This document shows positions 1 to 10,462 of a stretch of 64,000 bases of DNA, piece by piece. This stretch comes from Staphylococcus xylosus (lineage in GTDB: Bacteria; Bacillota; Bacilli; Staphylococcales; Staphylococcaceae), in assembly GCF_002732165.1 (NCBI RefSeq), contig NZ_MRZO01000002.1, positions 248,001 to 312,000 on the forward strand, given 5' to 3'. The translations under genes and the position numbers were made by a program. The number at the start of each line of letters is the position of its first letter. Position 1 is the first letter of the stretch. The notes beneath the pieces were generated by a model. It was given only the letters and a program-made list of their open reading frames with translations, ran no database searches and was not told the DNA's origin.

Positions 1-14
1 TTGGAGGTGCTCAC

Positions 15-1298
15 ATGTCATCAATAGTAGTAGTTGGGACACAATGGGGAGACGAAGGTAAAGGTAAAATCACAGATTTCTTAGCAGAACAAGCAGACGT
101 TATTGCACGTTTTTCAGGTGGTAATAATGCTGGTCACACTATTAAATTTGGCGGAGAAACATATAAATTACACTTAGTACCATCTGGTATTTTTTATAAT
201 GAAAAATTAGCAGTTATTGGTAACGGTGTCGTTGTAGATCCAGTGGCACTATTAAAAGAATTAGACGCTTTAAATGAAAGAGGTATTTCGACAGATAACT
301 TACGTATTTCAAATAGAGCACAAGTTATTTTACCTTACCATATTAAACAAGATGAATATGAAGAAGAACGTCGTGGAGATAATAAAATTGGTACAACGAA
401 AAAAGGTATTGGCCCTGCTTACGTAGATAAAGCACAACGTATTGGTATACGTGTTGCCGATTTATTAGACAAAGAAACATTCGAAAGATTATTAAAAGAT
501 AATATTGAATACAAAGGTGCGTACTTCGAAGGCATGTTTGGTAAACCATGTCCATCATTTGATGAAATCTTTGAAGCTTATTATGCAGCGGGCCAACGTT
601 TAGCTCCATTCGTTACTGACACTGCAAAAGTTTTAGATGATGCATTTGTTGCAGAAGAAAAAGTATTATTCGAAGGTGCACAAGGTGTAATGCTAGATAT
701 CGATCATGGTACTTACCCATTCGTTACTTCAAGTAACCCAGTTGCCGGTAACGTTACTGTTGGTGGCGGTGTAGGTCCAACATTCGTATCTAAAGTCATT
801 GGTGTATGTAAGGCATATACATCACGTGTAGGCGATGGTCCTTTCCCAACTGAACTATTTGATGATGACGGGCACCATATCCGTGAAATAGGCCGTGAAT
901 ACGGTACAACTACAGGTCGTCCTCGCCGTGTAGGTTGGTTCGATTCAGTTGTATTACGTCACTCTCGCCGTGCGAGTGGTATTACAGACCTATCAATCAA
1001 CTCTATTGATGTGTTAACAGGTCTAAAAGAAGTTAAAATCTGTACTGCCTATGAGTTAGACGGTAAAGAAATCACTGAATATCCAGCAAACTTGAAAGAC
1101 TTACAACGTTGTAAGGCAATCTTTGAAACATTGCCTGGTTGGACAGAAGATGTAACTGGTTGTAAGTCATTAGATGAATTACCTGATAATGCACGTAGAT
1201 ACTTAGAACGTATATCTGAGTTAAGTGATGTTAAGATTTCTATCTTCTCAGTAGGACCAGACCGTAATCAAACAAACTTATTAAGCTCGTTATGGTAA
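15..1298 (+). CDS. purA: Adenylosuccinate synthetase
   Basis: Cytoplasmic enzyme of purine synthesis that joins IMP and aspartate using GTP, the first step from IMP to AMP. The 427-residue protein has the family length and the N-terminal GTP-binding loop GDEGKGK, followed by NNAGHT. The [11 protein letters not shown] and TTTGRPRR segments that line the IMP and aspartate sites are intact. The ATG follows a strong TTGGAGGTG ribosome site at the first bases of the window. A hairpin terminator follows the stop, so it ends its transcript here. In staphylococci purA lies just before the tRNA-Glu/Asp pair and walRK, as here. Identification is secure. Confidence 0.98.
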   Translation: MSSIVVVGTQWGDEGKGKITDFLAEQADVIARFSGGNNAGHTIKFGGETYKLHLVPSGIFYNEKLAVIGNGVVVDPVALLKELDALNERGISTDNLRISNRAQVILPYHIKQDEYEEERRGDNKIGTTKKGIGPAYVDKAQRIGIRVADLLDKETFERLLKDNIEYKGAYFEGMFGKPCPSFDEIFEAYYAAGQRLAPFVTDTAKVLDDAFVAEEKVLFEGAQGVMLDIDHGTYPFVTSSNPVAGNVTVGGGVGPTFVSKVIGVCKAYTSRVGDGPFPTELFDDDGHHIREIGREYGTTTGRPRRVGWFDSVVLRHSRRASGITDLSINSIDVLTGLKEVKICTAYELDGKEITEYPANLKDLQRCKAIFETLPGWTEDVTGCKSLDELPDNARRYLERISELSDVKISIFSVGPDRNQTNLLSSLW

Positions 1299-1330
1299 GC
1301 AATTAGTACCATTTAAATTTTATTAAAAAG

Positions 1331-1386
1331 AAAACCTTGTAGTCGTTCATTTTTCTAAAAATGATTTTGGCTACAAGGTTTTTTTG
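1331..1386 (+). terminator. Intrinsic terminator after purA
   Basis: A long stem with arms AAAACCTTGTAG and CTACAAGGTTTT is followed by a T run. It lies between the convergent ends of purA and the minus-strand glycosyltransferase and could serve both. Confidence 0.85.
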
Positions 1387-1391
1387 TATAT

Positions 1392-2609
1392 TTATTTTTG
1401 TATCATGCAATGTGTGTCACGAAATTCTAGAATTTTATTAACGGCTAACTCATAGCCATATTGTTCACTATGTGAAGGGTCTTTGATCATAGCTATATTG
1501 TCTTGATATTCATCTAAATGATCAAGCATCATTAACACGGTTTGTTTCAATTGTTCTACTGTAAAAGTTTCGGAATTTAACTGCTGTCCGATATTTAAAT
1601 TTTCTATTTGTTGAGCTACAACGGGTTGGTCTGCATTTTGAGGAAAAGCTAACATAGGGACACCCATCATAATTGCTTCATTAGCACTATTCATACCTGC
1701 GTGTGTTAAGAACAATGAAGTGTATTGAAGTAATTCAATTTGAGGTACAAACGACTTTATGACAAAGTTGGAAGGTGCCTCATCAAAATCCTCTATACGA
1801 TTCGTTTCTCCAATAGAAACAACAACTGTGGCATCAATATCAGCTAATGCCTTAAAACACTTATTGAAAAATGGTATATTTTCATTGAAAACAGTACCTA
1901 AAGAAATATAGATGATAGGCTTAGACTGATCAATTTCTGACATGAAATTCGATGGTTGTGGCAAGATGACAGATGGCCCAGCAAAGAAATAGCGATTACT
2001 ATCAAATGTATCAGGGTGGATTTGGAAGTTTCGCGTAACGTATGAAATATTTAAGTCACCTGGATTATTCATCACTTCAAATCTTGAAGGAATTGAAATA
2101 TCATAAGTTTGTTCTAGATGTGTCTTTAAAGTAGTAAACGCTTTGTCTGCGTCATCTTTTGCTTCAGTACTCAAATTTATGTTCAATTGATTTGTGAATT
2201 GATCAAAAGAATCTTTAGTATGCGCAAACGTTGTAATAGAAGAAATAGCAGGGATACCTAATTTTTGAGCCAGCATATAGCCGCATCCAAACATAGAATC
2301 ATAAATCATATAATCGTAATGTTCATCTTTAGTCTCTTTTAATATTTTTGGTAAGAACAAATCTGTGGTATTCAATAATCCGTTCATGACATTAAAAAGG
2401 TTATCACGTCCATAAGTTGAAAAATGAGCCATCATGTCGTCTGAATTAAATGTACGTATTTCTACGCCAATATCCTGAAGCCTATCTGTGAATTTATCAG
2501 TTGCGTAATATACAACTTCTTCACCTTTCTCTACTAATGTTTTACAAACGGCTACTGTTGGATTTACATGTCCGGCAGAACCTGGGTTAATAAATAGTAC
2601 TTTTGCCAA
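1392..2609 (-). CDS. MGT-family (macrolide-type) glycosyltransferase
   Basis: A 405-residue GT-B glycosyltransferase of family GT1, expected to move a sugar from a UDP-sugar to a small lipophilic acceptor. The N-terminal Rossmann domain opens with FINPGSAGHVNPT. The C-terminal donor-binding signature HAGMNSANEAIMMGVP followed by PQNADQ is complete. The start is a TTG placed after GAGGAGG (2617-2623 on this strand). It has no signal peptide or membrane segment and stands alone, convergent with purA. Similar proteins in Bacillus (YjiC, YojK) glycosylate flavonoids and macrolides, but the acceptor here cannot be read from sequence. Confidence 0.85.
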   Translation of the reverse strand: MAKVLFINPGSAGHVNPTVAVCKTLVEKGEEVVYYATDKFTDRLQDIGVEIRTFNSDDMMAHFSTYGRDNLFNVMNGLLNTTDLFLPKILKETKDEHYDYMIYDSMFGCGYMLAQKLGIPAISSITTFAHTKDSFDQFTNQLNINLSTEAKDDADKAFTTLKTHLEQTYDISIPSRFEVMNNPGDLNISYVTRNFQIHPDTFDSNRYFFAGPSVILPQPSNFMSEIDQSKPIIYISLGTVFNENIPFFNKCFKALADIDATVVVSIGETNRIEDFDEAPSNFVIKSFVPQIELLQYTSLFLTHAGMNSANEAIMMGVPMLAFPQNADQPVVAQQIENLNIGQQLNSETFTVEQLKQTVLMMLDHLDEYQDNIAMIKDPSHSEQYGYELAVNKILEFRDTHCMIQK

Positions 2610-2868
2610 TTGAGTGCCTCCTCATATGTATTATTTAATTATTTTATCAAAATACATATAAAACATAAAATATTTCAAATTTAATAAATAGATTTAATAT
2701 TAAAGTTCGATACATTGTTATTAGTATTTTAGGAGTGATTTTTGAATTTTAAGCATGATTTTGTCGGGAGTTGATCACATTTTTATAGTTTTTTGCAGGT
2801 ATAGGTAAAAAAGCTGCACATTATACAATTAAAATAGAAAATTATACTAATTTAATTTAAAAAAGAGC

Positions 2869-2897
2869 TTGTCATACTGTAAAAGAGTTGGTATAAT
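2869..2897 (+). promoter_or_regulatory. Promoter of the tRNA-Glu/tRNA-Asp pair
   Basis: A -35 box TTGTCA (2869-2874) and a perfect -10 box TATAAT (2892-2897) are separated by 17 bp and lie 20 bp before the first tRNA. This is a strong vegetative promoter, as expected for stable RNA genes. Confidence 0.85.
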
Positions 2898-2916
2898 TTA
2901 TTTTGTGCTTAAGAGA

Positions 2917-2991
2917 GGCTCCTTGGTCAAGCGGTTAAGACACCGCCCTTTCACGGCGGTAACACGGGTTCGAGTCCCGTAGGAGTCACCA
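2917..2991 (+). tRNA. tRNA-Glu (anticodon TTC)
   Basis: A full cloverleaf can be drawn: acceptor GGCTCCT pairs with AGGAGTC, the anticodon loop CTTTCAC carries TTC, and the T arm reads GGGTTCGAGTCCC. The 3' CCA is encoded in the DNA. It shares the upstream promoter with the tRNA-Asp that follows after 8 bp. Confidence 0.97.
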
Positions 2992-2999
2992 TTTTTTTA

Positions 3000-3072
3000 G
3001 GTCTCGTAGTGTAGCGGTTAACACGCCTGCCTGTCACGCAGGAGATCGCGGGTTCGATTCCCGTCGAGACCG
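3000..3072 (+). tRNA. tRNA-Asp (anticodon GTC)
   Basis: Acceptor GGTCTCG pairs with CGAGACC, the anticodon loop CTGTCAC carries GTC, and the T arm is GGGTTCGATTCCC. The CCA end is not encoded, unlike the tRNA-Glu before it. A terminator follows immediately. Confidence 0.97.
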
Positions 3073-3075
3073 TAT

Positions 3076-3105
3076 AATGCCCATCCAATAGGATGGGCAT
3101 TTTTT
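3076..3105 (+). terminator. Terminator of the tRNA transcript
   Basis: A GC-rich stem with arms AATGCCCATCC and GGATGGGCATT and an AATA loop is followed by a T run, right after tRNA-Asp. Confidence 0.9.
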
Positions 3106-3486
3106 GTATATAATTTTTTAATTACTACATGATATGACCTCAGTATAAATGACTAGTTTAACAAGCATAATGTTTTTGTAGTTACGTCAGGTTAAAAAGA
3201 ATTAATAAATATTTAATATAGAAAAAAGTAGTTTTTTATTTCGTAAGTAGATTGTGTAAGCAATTAATTCGAACGTAAACGTAATATTGTTTAGACTAGA
3301 TATATCTATTCATGACTCGAAAAGTACCCATTTTATAGCAATAATGTTATAATTTTACAATATACAATTTTAATTTTTTATTTAGAAAAATAGAATTGAA
3401 GTGCCATAAATGGTAAATTATATTATAGAGATGTGCGTAGAATTTAATGTAAATGTACTACAATATAGAAATGAGGTTTATAAAAT
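3106..3486 (+). promoter_or_regulatory. Upstream region of the walRK operon
   Basis: This AT-rich gap of 380 bp must hold the promoter of the wal operon. A TACAAT hexamer at 3459-3464, 22 bp before walR, could be a -10 box, but no convincing -35 box precedes it. No gene or RNA structure is evident. Confidence 0.4.
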
Positions 3487-4188
3487 ATGGCTAGAAAAGT
3501 TGTTGTAGTCGATGATGAAAAACCAATTGCTGACATTTTAGAATTTAATTTAAAAAAAGAAGGGTACGAGGTATTTTGTGCCTATGATGGAAATGATGCA
3601 GTAGACTTAATATATGATGAAGAACCAGATATCGTGTTGTTAGATATCATGTTACCTGGTCGTGATGGCATGGAAGTCTGCCGTGAAGTACGTAAAAAAT
3701 ATGAAATGCCAATCATTATGTTAACTGCAAAAGATTCAGAAATAGACAAAGTATTAGGTCTTGAGCTTGGTGCTGATGACTATGTGACGAAACCATTCAG
3801 CACACGTGAATTAATCGCACGTGTGAAAGCAAATTTACGTCGTCATTATTCACAACCAGCACAAGAAACTAACGACGAATCTAATGAAATTACTATTAAA
3901 GATATCGTGATCTATCCAGATGCTTATTCTATTAAAAAACGTGGCGGTGACATCGAATTAACACACCGTGAATTCGAATTATTCCATTATTTATCTAAAC
4001 ATATGGGTCAAGTCATGACACGCGAACATTTATTACAAACCGTTTGGGGCTATGACTATTTTGGTGATGTGCGTACTGTAGACGTTACAATTCGACGCTT
4101 ACGTGAAAAAATTGAGGATGATCCATCTCATCCAGAATATATTGTGACACGCCGTGGTGTTGGATATTTCCTCCAACAACATGATTAG
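3487..4188 (+). CDS. walR: Essential response regulator WalR (YycF)
   Basis: OmpR/PhoB-type regulator that activates cell-wall hydrolase genes after phosphorylation by WalK. The receiver domain (about residues 1-120) has the acidic pair D9-D10, phospho-acceptor D53 in LLDIMLPG, the TAK motif and K102 in TKPFS. A DNA-binding winged helix fills the C-terminal half, with the [16 protein letters not shown] recognition region and the family ending RRGVGYFL. The 233-residue sequence is almost identical to the S. aureus protein. The ATG follows GAGGT. The sensor kinase starts 12 bp after the stop, so the two are cotranscribed. Confidence 0.98.
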   Translation: MARKVVVVDDEKPIADILEFNLKKEGYEVFCAYDGNDAVDLIYDEEPDIVLLDIMLPGRDGMEVCREVRKKYEMPIIMLTAKDSEIDKVLGLELGADDYVTKPFSTRELIARVKANLRRHYSQPAQETNDESNEITIKDIVIYPDAYSIKKRGGDIELTHREFELFHYLSKHMGQVMTREHLLQTVWGYDYFGDVRTVDVTIRRLREKIEDDPSHPEYIVTRRGVGYFLQQHD

Positions 4189-4200
4189 AGGCTATGTTAG

Positions 4201-6033
4201 ATGAAATGGCTCAAACACTTTCAATCCTTACACACGAAACTTGTTATCGTCTATGTATTGCTGATTATAATCGGTATGCAAATTATCGGTTTATATTTTA
4301 CGAATAGTCTTGAAAAAGAATTAACACAAACATTTAAAAATAATATTTCGCAATACGCGAAGCAAATAGAAATTAATATCGAAAAGGTCTACGACGAAGA
4401 TAATTCGGTAAATGCTCAAAAAGAAGTTCAAAACTTATTGAATGAGTATGCTAATAGACAAGAAATAGAAGAAATTCGCTTTATTGATAAAGATCAGATT
4501 ATCATGGCTACTTCAAAGCAGTCTACGCGTAGTCTAATAAATCAAAAAGCTAATGATAATTCTATTCAAAAAGCACTGTCTCTAGGTGAAATCAATAGCC
4601 ATACCGTATTAAAAGACTACGGTAATGGTAAACAGCGTGTCTGGGTATATAACTTACCTGTTAAAACATCTAACGATGGTACGATCGGTGACGTTTATAT
4701 CGAAGCAGATATCAATGATGTATATAACCAACTAAGTAATATCAATCAAATCTTTATTGTTGGTACAGGGATTTCATTGTTAATTACGGTAATCCTCGGA
4801 TTCTTTATTGCACGTACAATTACGAAACCAATTACAGACATGCGGAATCAGACCGTAGAAATGTCTAAAGGTAACTATACGCAACGTGTGAAAATTTATG
4901 GTAACGATGAAATTGGTGAGCTCGCACTCGCCTTTAATAACCTATCTAAACGTGTACAAGAAGCACAAGCAAATACTGAAAGTGAGAAACGGCGTCTTGA
5001 TTCCGTTATTACACACATGAGTGACGGTATTATCGCAACAGATCGCCGCGGACGTATACGTATTGTTAATGACATGGCATTAACGATGATGGGGACAATG
5101 AAAGAAGAAATTATTGGCGATTATATGCTTAACGTATTAAATCTTGAAGAAGATTTCTCATTAGACGAAATTCAAGAGAATAACGATAGCTTCTTGTTAG
5201 ACATCAATGAGACGGAAGGCATTATCGTTCGAGTTAACTTTAGTACGATTGTTCAAGAAACCGGCTTTGTCACAGGTTATATCGCCGTGCTACATGATGT
5301 AACTGAACAACAACAAGTTGAACGAGAACGTCGTGAATTCGTGGCTAACGTGTCTCACGAATTACGTACACCATTGACTTCGATGAACAGTTATATCGAA
5401 GCATTAGAAGGTGGCGCGTGGAAAGATGACCACCTAGCACCACAATTCCTATCCGTTACACGTGAAGAAACAGAACGTATGATTCGTCTTGTAAACGATT
5501 TACTACAATTATCTAAGATGGACAATGAATCTGACCAAATTACTAAAGAAATCGTCGACTTTAATATGTTTATCAATAAAATCATTAACCGTCACGAGAT
5601 GTCTGCGAAAGATACGACATTTATCCGTGAAATTCCAAAACAAACCATCTTTACTGAAATTGATCCAGATAAGATGACACAAGTGTTTGATAACGTTATT
5701 ACCAATGCGATGAAATATTCACGTGGTGATAAACGTGTTGAGTTTCACGTGAAACAGAACGCGTTATACAATCGTATGACGATTCGTGTGAAAGATAATG
5801 GTATTGGTATTCCAATCAATAAAGTGGATAAAATCTTTGACCGCTTCTATCGTGTAGATAAAGCACGTACGCGTAAGATGGGTGGTACAGGTCTAGGATT
5901 AGCTATATCTAAAGAAATTGTAGAAGCTCACAATGGCCGTATATGGGCGAACAGTGTAGAAGGACAAGGAACGTCAATCTTTATTACACTTCCATGTGAA
6001 GTCTTAGAAGATGGTGATTGGGATGCGGAGTAA
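4201..6033 (+). CDS. walK: Sensor histidine kinase WalK (YycG)
   Basis: Membrane kinase partner of WalR. Order in 610 residues: a transmembrane helix near 15-33, an extracytoplasmic Cache-like domain, a second helix near 182-205, HAMP, a PAS domain (about 260-370), HisKA with [10 protein letters not shown] (phospho-acceptor about H386), and the HATPase domain with its N box, DNGIGIP and [10 protein letters not shown]. Length and motifs match the staphylococcal family. It overlaps the start of yycH by 11 bp, which indicates translational coupling inside the walRK-yycHI operon. Confidence 0.98.
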   Translation: MKWLKHFQSLHTKLVIVYVLLIIIGMQIIGLYFTNSLEKELTQTFKNNISQYAKQIEINIEKVYDEDNSVNAQKEVQNLLNEYANRQEIEEIRFIDKDQIIMATSKQSTRSLINQKANDNSIQKALSLGEINSHTVLKDYGNGKQRVWVYNLPVKTSNDGTIGDVYIEADINDVYNQLSNINQIFIVGTGISLLITVILGFFIARTITKPITDMRNQTVEMSKGNYTQRVKIYGNDEIGELALAFNNLSKRVQEAQANTESEKRRLDSVITHMSDGIIATDRRGRIRIVNDMALTMMGTMKEEIIGDYMLNVLNLEEDFSLDEIQENNDSFLLDINETEGIIVRVNFSTIVQETGFVTGYIAVLHDVTEQQQVERERREFVANVSHELRTPLTSMNSYIEALEGGAWKDDHLAPQFLSVTREETERMIRLVNDLLQLSKMDNESDQITKEIVDFNMFINKIINRHEMSAKDTTFIREIPKQTIFTEIDPDKMTQVFDNVITNAMKYSRGDKRVEFHVKQNALYNRMTIRVKDNGIGIPINKVDKIFDRFYRVDKARTRKMGGTGLGLAISKEIVEAHNGRIWANSVEGQGTSIFITLPCEVLEDGDWDAE

Positions 6034-7360
6034 AGAGTTAATCAAATCCATAATCCTGATCCTTCTTGTATTAATGAGTGCTGTTTTAACATATATGACC
6101 TGGAATTTCTCTCCTGATTTAGCCAATGTGGATAAGCAAGATAATGATAAAGAAACAGAAGCTAAGACGATAGGTAAACCATTGGATCAAGGAATGGATA
6201 AGGTGGTCACACCCTATCAGTTAATTCACTCTAAAGGTGAAGATTCTCAAGGTATGGAAGCGACGAAAAGTAATATAGAAGCAACATTGAAACCATTAAA
6301 GAACCATCGTGTATTACGTTCAGAGCAAATGCACAGTAACCATAATTTAATTATTCCAGATCTTAGTGATGATTTTTTAATATTGGATTTTACGTATGAC
6401 ATGCCACTAGCAACTTATTTAGGTCAAGCCTTGAATATTAACGCCAAAGTGCCAAACAATTTTAAATTCGATCGCTTAATCGTCGACAATGATAAAGATG
6501 GTACAGTGAAGCTCTATGCGATTAGTAAAGATCGCCATAACGTTGTGCGTATGACAACATCTGCTAAATTAAGCCAATTTGAAAAGGTAATGAAGCAGCA
6601 ACAGAAAAATATGCAGCCTTACACAGAGATTATTACGAATAAAGATACGATTGATAAGGCTACACATATTTTCGCACCAAAAGCCCCTAAAGGGTTGAAA
6701 TCATACCACACCATTTATAATCGCATTAGTGTAGATACGATGAATGCAATACTATTTAATGATTCTGTTGTTGTGCGTAGTTCGAAAAGTGGTAACGCAA
6801 CATATAATAATAATACGGGCGTTGCCAATTATAGTGATGATAGCGAAAAATATCGCTATACTAATCTCTCAGAAGATGAAAATCGTTCTACTAATATGAA
6901 AGAAAGCATACCAAGTACTTATGATTATATAAATAACCACGGTGGCTTTACAGATGATTTTAGGTTATTCAATGTGGATAACAAGACTGGTGAACTGACA
7001 TATCAAATGTTCTTAAACGGTCGCCCAACATTTAATAACGATGATCTTAACAACATTAAAGTATCATGGGGCGATAAAGGTGTATTTAGTTATGCACGAG
7101 CGCTATTGAAAGCAAATGTAACGATTGATAGTGGTGAAGATGAGGTTAAACTACCTGGTGCTGAGACTGTACGCGCAGAGTTAGCAAATAATCCAGAGAT
7201 TAACTTTGAAGAAGTAACAAACATGACTATCGGCTACAATATGAACAATAAACCAGACAATACCGATATTGAAATCCAACGCAATAGTGAATTCAAACCA
7301 CAATGGTATGTACAATATGATGGTGAATGGCGTGCATACAGTGATGGGGGGCTAGAATAA
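6023..7360 (+). CDS. yycH: WalK-associated membrane protein YycH
   Basis: Regulatory protein that, with YycI, contacts WalK through its membrane helix and tunes kinase activity. It has a short cytoplasmic end, one transmembrane helix near residues 8-26 and a large extracytoplasmic domain of about 400 residues. An in-frame ATG occurs 12 bp earlier (6011), but the start at 6023 gives an N-terminus ([10 protein letters not shown]) that lines up with S. aureus YycH, so it is preferred. It ends one base before yycI. The sequence has diverged clearly from S. aureus, as is usual for this gene. Confidence 0.93.
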   Translation: MRSKELIKSIILILLVLMSAVLTYMTWNFSPDLANVDKQDNDKETEAKTIGKPLDQGMDKVVTPYQLIHSKGEDSQGMEATKSNIEATLKPLKNHRVLRSEQMHSNHNLIIPDLSDDFLILDFTYDMPLATYLGQALNINAKVPNNFKFDRLIVDNDKDGTVKLYAISKDRHNVVRMTTSAKLSQFEKVMKQQQKNMQPYTEIITNKDTIDKATHIFAPKAPKGLKSYHTIYNRISVDTMNAILFNDSVVVRSSKSGNATYNNNTGVANYSDDSEKYRYTNLSEDENRSTNMKESIPSTYDYINNHGGFTDDFRLFNVDNKTGELTYQMFLNGRPTFNNDDLNNIKVSWGDKGVFSYARALLKANVTIDSGEDEVKLPGAETVRAELANNPEINFEEVTNMTIGYNMNNKPDNTDIEIQRNSEFKPQWYVQYDGEWRAYSDGGLE

Positions 7361-8143
7361 ATGAACTGGAAACGTACAAAAACATTATTTATTTTCGTCT
7401 TTATTCTAGTAAATATTGGCTTAGTTATTATCTACATCGATAAGGTGAATAAATCACATATCAATGATAGCGAAGTTGAAAATGCTGTGGATTTTAAACA
7501 AGAAGAAATTAAAATTCCAGATAACCTCCCAAGTGTTAGAAATTTAAAAATGCAGTTGTTAACTGCGCGTTCATTTGATTTTTCATCCTATGCTAAGGCA
7601 CATTCTGATATATCGAGTGAACAATCAGGTGCCATGGCTAAAGGTGACATCAGTAGTCCTATCGATGTCAGCAATGACCAATACACCGACTTAAAGACAT
7701 ATGTCAAAGATAAGGTGTATAAAGGTAAAGACTATGAGATGAGTAACATAGACAACAAAAATGTAACGTTTGAACAAACTTACGATGATTATCCAATAAT
7801 GAATAACAACAAAGCGAGATTAGAATTTAATATAAATAATGATGGTAAAGCTTCAAGCTATAAACAAACAGCAATGAAGTCTATCACACCATCAGAAGGT
7901 GCTAACAACGAGAAAAAACAAGTGAATACGGCGAGAAGCGCAATAGAAGCCCTTTACTTTAACCGTTACCTTAAACGCAACGATGAAGTCACTAACGCAA
8001 GACTTGGTTACTACACGGTTGTGAAAGAACCCAATGTGCAAGTACTCGAAGCAAATTGGGAGATCAAAGTAAAACACGGAGAAAAGATTAAAACTTACTA
8101 TGTTGAAGCCGTATCCGATAGCCCGAAAGTAATTGAAGAATAA
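7361..8143 (+). CDS. yycI: WalK-associated membrane protein YycI
   Basis: Second small membrane regulator of the WalRK system, forming a complex with YycH. The 260-residue protein has one N-terminal transmembrane helix (about 8-28, TLFIFVFILVNIGLVIIY) and an extracytoplasmic YycI domain. The ATG follows GGGGGG with 9 bases between and directly abuts the yycH stop codon. A terminator just after the gene ends the four-gene wal operon, which separates it from yycJ. Confidence 0.95.
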   Translation: MNWKRTKTLFIFVFILVNIGLVIIYIDKVNKSHINDSEVENAVDFKQEEIKIPDNLPSVRNLKMQLLTARSFDFSSYAKAHSDISSEQSGAMAKGDISSPIDVSNDQYTDLKTYVKDKVYKGKDYEMSNIDNKNVTFEQTYDDYPIMNNNKARLEFNINNDGKASSYKQTAMKSITPSEGANNEKKQVNTARSAIEALYFNRYLKRNDEVTNARLGYYTVVKEPNVQVLEANWEIKVKHGEKIKTYYVEAVSDSPKVIEE

Positions 8144-8148
8144 TACAC

Positions 8149-8190
8149 AAATCAGCACATCTTTAGGAAGGTGTGCTGATTTACTTTTTT
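8149..8190 (+). terminator. Terminator of the walRK-yycHI operon
   Basis: A perfect stem AAATCAGCACA / TGTGCTGATTT with an inner CTTT/AAGG extension is followed by ACTTTTTT, six bases after the yycI stop. Confidence 0.88.
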
Positions 8191-8324
8191 GATCATTAAT
8201 TATGAGATTTCTAGAAGATGATTGTATTTAAAATAAACATATCTACATAAGTGATAGCAAAAGTATGTTAAAATTAAATACTGTTGATGAGCGTTATACA
8301 AAAGCAAAAAATAAAGCGCTGTAG

Positions 8325-8563
8325 TATAATGAAAGCGTAAAATTCGCGAGAAGTTGAAGCGAAAAAGAGAAAATAATTTTATGCGACAGGATTTTTAAAA
8401 TTCTGTGATTGCAGTCATATGCATGAGGTTACATTAGCTATGCGCAGTGCTCCTAACAGCACGAGCAATGAAAATTTTTAGACAGAGGGTATATTGACGG
8501 CACATAAACCGTAGTCTGCCCTATAACAATATATTACTAAACAGTGTTTACAGATTAGAAAGG
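8325..8563 (+). promoter_or_regulatory. Promoter and long structured leader of yycJ
   Basis: A TATAAT hexamer at 8325-8330 is the best -10 box and would give a 5' leader of about 225 nt. The leader holds several hairpins: one near 8384-8404 around a TTTTTAAAA core, GTGCT/AGCAC with loop CCTAAC, and ACGG/CCGT with loop CACATAAA. Around the last hairpin, AGAC...GGG upstream and GTCT...CCC downstream could form a pseudoknot. It matches no riboswitch class that I recognise. It could also be a separate small RNA reading towards yycJ. Confidence 0.4.
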
Positions 8564-9364
8564 GTGAATCGCTTGATACGTATGAGTGTATTAGCGAGTG
8601 GTAGTACAGGAAACGCCACTTATGTGGAAAATGATAAAGGCAGTATCTTAGTCGACGCAGGTTTGACTGGGAAGAAAATGGAAGAACTTTTTGGACAAAT
8701 TGATAAACAGATTAAAGACTTAAACGGCATTTTAGTTACTCACGAACATTCAGACCATATTAAAGGATTAGGCGTATTAGCACGTAAATACAACCTACCT
8801 ATTTATGCGAACGAAAAAACATGGTCAGCCATCGAAAAGAAAGACAGTAAAATTCCAATGGACCAAAAATTCATCTTTAATCCATACGAAACGAAATCAT
8901 TAGCTGGCTTCGATATCGAATCATTTAACGTTTCACATGATGCCATCGATCCACAATTTTATATATTCCATAACAACTATAAGAAGTTTACGATTTTAAC
9001 TGATACAGGTTACGTTTCAGATCGCATGAAAGGTATGATTCAAGGCAGCGACGCATTCGTCTTTGAAAGTAACCACGATGTAGATATGTTACGCATGTGT
9101 GGTTATCCGTGGAAGACAAAACAACGTATCTTGAGCGACATGGGACACGTTTCCAATGAAGACGCAGCACACGCAATGACAGACGTCATCACAGGTAGCA
9201 CAAAACGCATTTACCTATCTCACTTATCTCAAGATAACAACATGAAAGATTTAGCCCGCATGAGTGTAGGACAAGTTCTAAATGAACACGACATCGATAC
9301 AGAAAAAGAAGTATTGTTGTGCGATACTGATAAAGCCAATGCAACCCCAATATATACGCTATAG
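8564..9364 (+). CDS. yycJ: MBL-fold hydrolase YycJ/WalJ
   Basis: Metallo-beta-lactamase-fold protein of the YycJ family, proposed to act as an exonuclease in DNA repair. It has the metal-binding [10 protein letters not shown] motif (HxHxDH type), a later aspartate in LTDTGY and the C-terminal histidine in YLSHLSQ. The 266 residues from GTG at 8564 equal the S. aureus length. However, the AAAGGG ribosome site sits directly against this GTG and fits a TTG at 8573 better, so the start may be three codons later. It has its own leader and terminator and is not part of the wal transcript. Confidence 0.93.
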   Translation: MNRLIRMSVLASGSTGNATYVENDKGSILVDAGLTGKKMEELFGQIDKQIKDLNGILVTHEHSDHIKGLGVLARKYNLPIYANEKTWSAIEKKDSKIPMDQKFIFNPYETKSLAGFDIESFNVSHDAIDPQFYIFHNNYKKFTILTDTGYVSDRMKGMIQGSDAFVFESNHDVDMLRMCGYPWKTKQRILSDMGHVSNEDAAHAMTDVITGSTKRIYLSHLSQDNNMKDLARMSVGQVLNEHDIDTEKEVLLCDTDKANATPIYTL

Positions 9365-9402
9365 AAGCCCTTGCCCCTTGATTGAAGGGGTTGGGGCTTC
9401 TT
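9363..9402 (+). terminator. Terminator after yycJ
   Basis: A long GC-rich stem (arms AAGCCCTTGCCCCTT and GAAGGGGTTGGGGCTT, loop GATT) begins inside the last codon of yycJ and ends at CTT. It leads directly into the first copy of the intergenic repeat. Confidence 0.75.
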
Positions 9403-9918
9403 AATGCATTAGCCAATGGCTAATGTAATCCTAAATTGAAAGCAAGCTCAATTGGATAGTTAAGCGGCTTTGAATGCATTGGTATAGGCGAATGCTAAAT
9501 TTCGTTGTCCCGCCCTCGCAAGGATGAGTTTTTTGTTAGAACGCAATTGCTCAAGCAATTGCATAAGCGCTACTAATCTTTATAAATAAAGAAGTAGTGC
9601 TTTAAAAAGCATTATACAAGGCGCATTTAGAAACCAGTCATCTACTGCGCATTAACAGATTATCAATAATAGTGAATTAATGTGAGACTCAGGCTTCTTA
9701 ATGCATTAGCCAATGGCTAATGTAATCCAAAAGAGGAAGCGAGTGTAACTGAAAAATTTAGCGGATTGTAAAGCATTGGAAATAAGCCAACGTAAACTTA
9801 CTTTTATAGCGGCATTAAATTGAAAAAATTCAGAGACTTCATAAATTAGCCTAGATTTAATATGATGTTTGAGACTTAGCGCTTTTTAATGCATTATTAC
9901 GTAGGAATGATGCAATCT
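9397..9918 (+). repeat. Three-copy hairpin repeat block between yycJ and rlmH
   Basis: A 35-bp unit at 9397-9431 recurs identically at 9694-9728, with a third, diverged copy at 9882-9918. Each copy holds an inverted repeat: CATTAGCC/GGCTAATG in copies 1 and 2, and GCATTATT/AATGATGC in copy 3, so pairing survives sequence change. A related GCATT...AATGC pair occurs near 9475. No reading frame spans the block. It resembles the interspersed palindromic repeats of staphylococcal intergenic regions and has no known function that I can assign. Confidence 0.7.
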
Positions 9919-10003
9919 ATAAATAAAAATAAACTCGCAAATTAATTGAGGAGTACTAGTGAATATTGATAAACCATTAGTCTGATTTGTGTTGTCATAA
10001 CTT

Positions 10004-10036
10004 AACCAATATCACAATTTGAGGTATTGGTTTTTT
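10004..10036 (+). terminator. Isolated terminator-like hairpin
   Basis: The stem ACCAATATC / GGTATTGGT is followed by TTTTTTAT. No gene lies directly upstream, so it may mark the end of a transcript running out of the repeat block or yycJ. Confidence 0.55.
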
Positions 10037-10130
10037 ATTATGTGTAAGAATAGTGTTACTAAATTTTACTGGTCATACATCCCTGTGTCTTAATTGAAAA
10101 TCAATATACAGTTAAAGCATAAGTATAAAC

Positions 10131-10422
10131 AGTGGATAACTTAGCTAATAAAAGGTTTTTATAGGTGAAAATTATAAAGAAAACGTAAAATTTGTGAATA
10201 AGTATGTAAGACATCCATCAACTTATCCACGGTTTTATCCATAGTTATCCAGAGATGTGCACAATTAACATAGAAATACCCACATTATACACAGGGTTAT
10301 CCACAAATTAACATGTTATTAGCTTATTTTTGTTTAGAAAACGTAAACATTATTAAATAATGTTATACATTCCTGTTATAATAAGAGGGAATAGTGTGAA
10401 TAAGTGTACAACTTGTGGATAA
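10131..10422. other. DnaA-box-like cluster upstream of rlmH
   Basis: Nine 9-mers equal or close to the DnaA box TTATCCACA lie within 292 bp. Exact copies are at 10297-10305 and, reversed, at 10414-10422. Near matches are at 10131-10139 (reverse), 10193-10201 (reverse), 10223-10231, 10235-10243, 10245-10253, 10285-10293 and 10395-10403 (reverse). This is far above chance. The likely role is DnaA binding, either titration or control of rlmH. No AT-rich unwinding element or dnaA gene is present, so it is not claimed to be the origin. Confidence 0.7.
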
Positions 10423-10462
10423 CTCTAATAACTATTGTTTATTATAAATTTGGAGGACAATT

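Noticed and set aside
343-609. 88-codon minus-strand frame inside purA
   Set aside because: It has no ribosome site and lies wholly opposite a highly conserved gene.
6011-6022. Upstream ATG for yycH
   Set aside because: It adds four residues not present in homologues and has no better ribosome site than the ATG at 6023.
10131-10422. Chromosomal replication origin
   Set aside because: DnaA boxes alone are not enough; there is no dnaA or dnaN gene, and purA-walRK synteny puts oriC outside the window.
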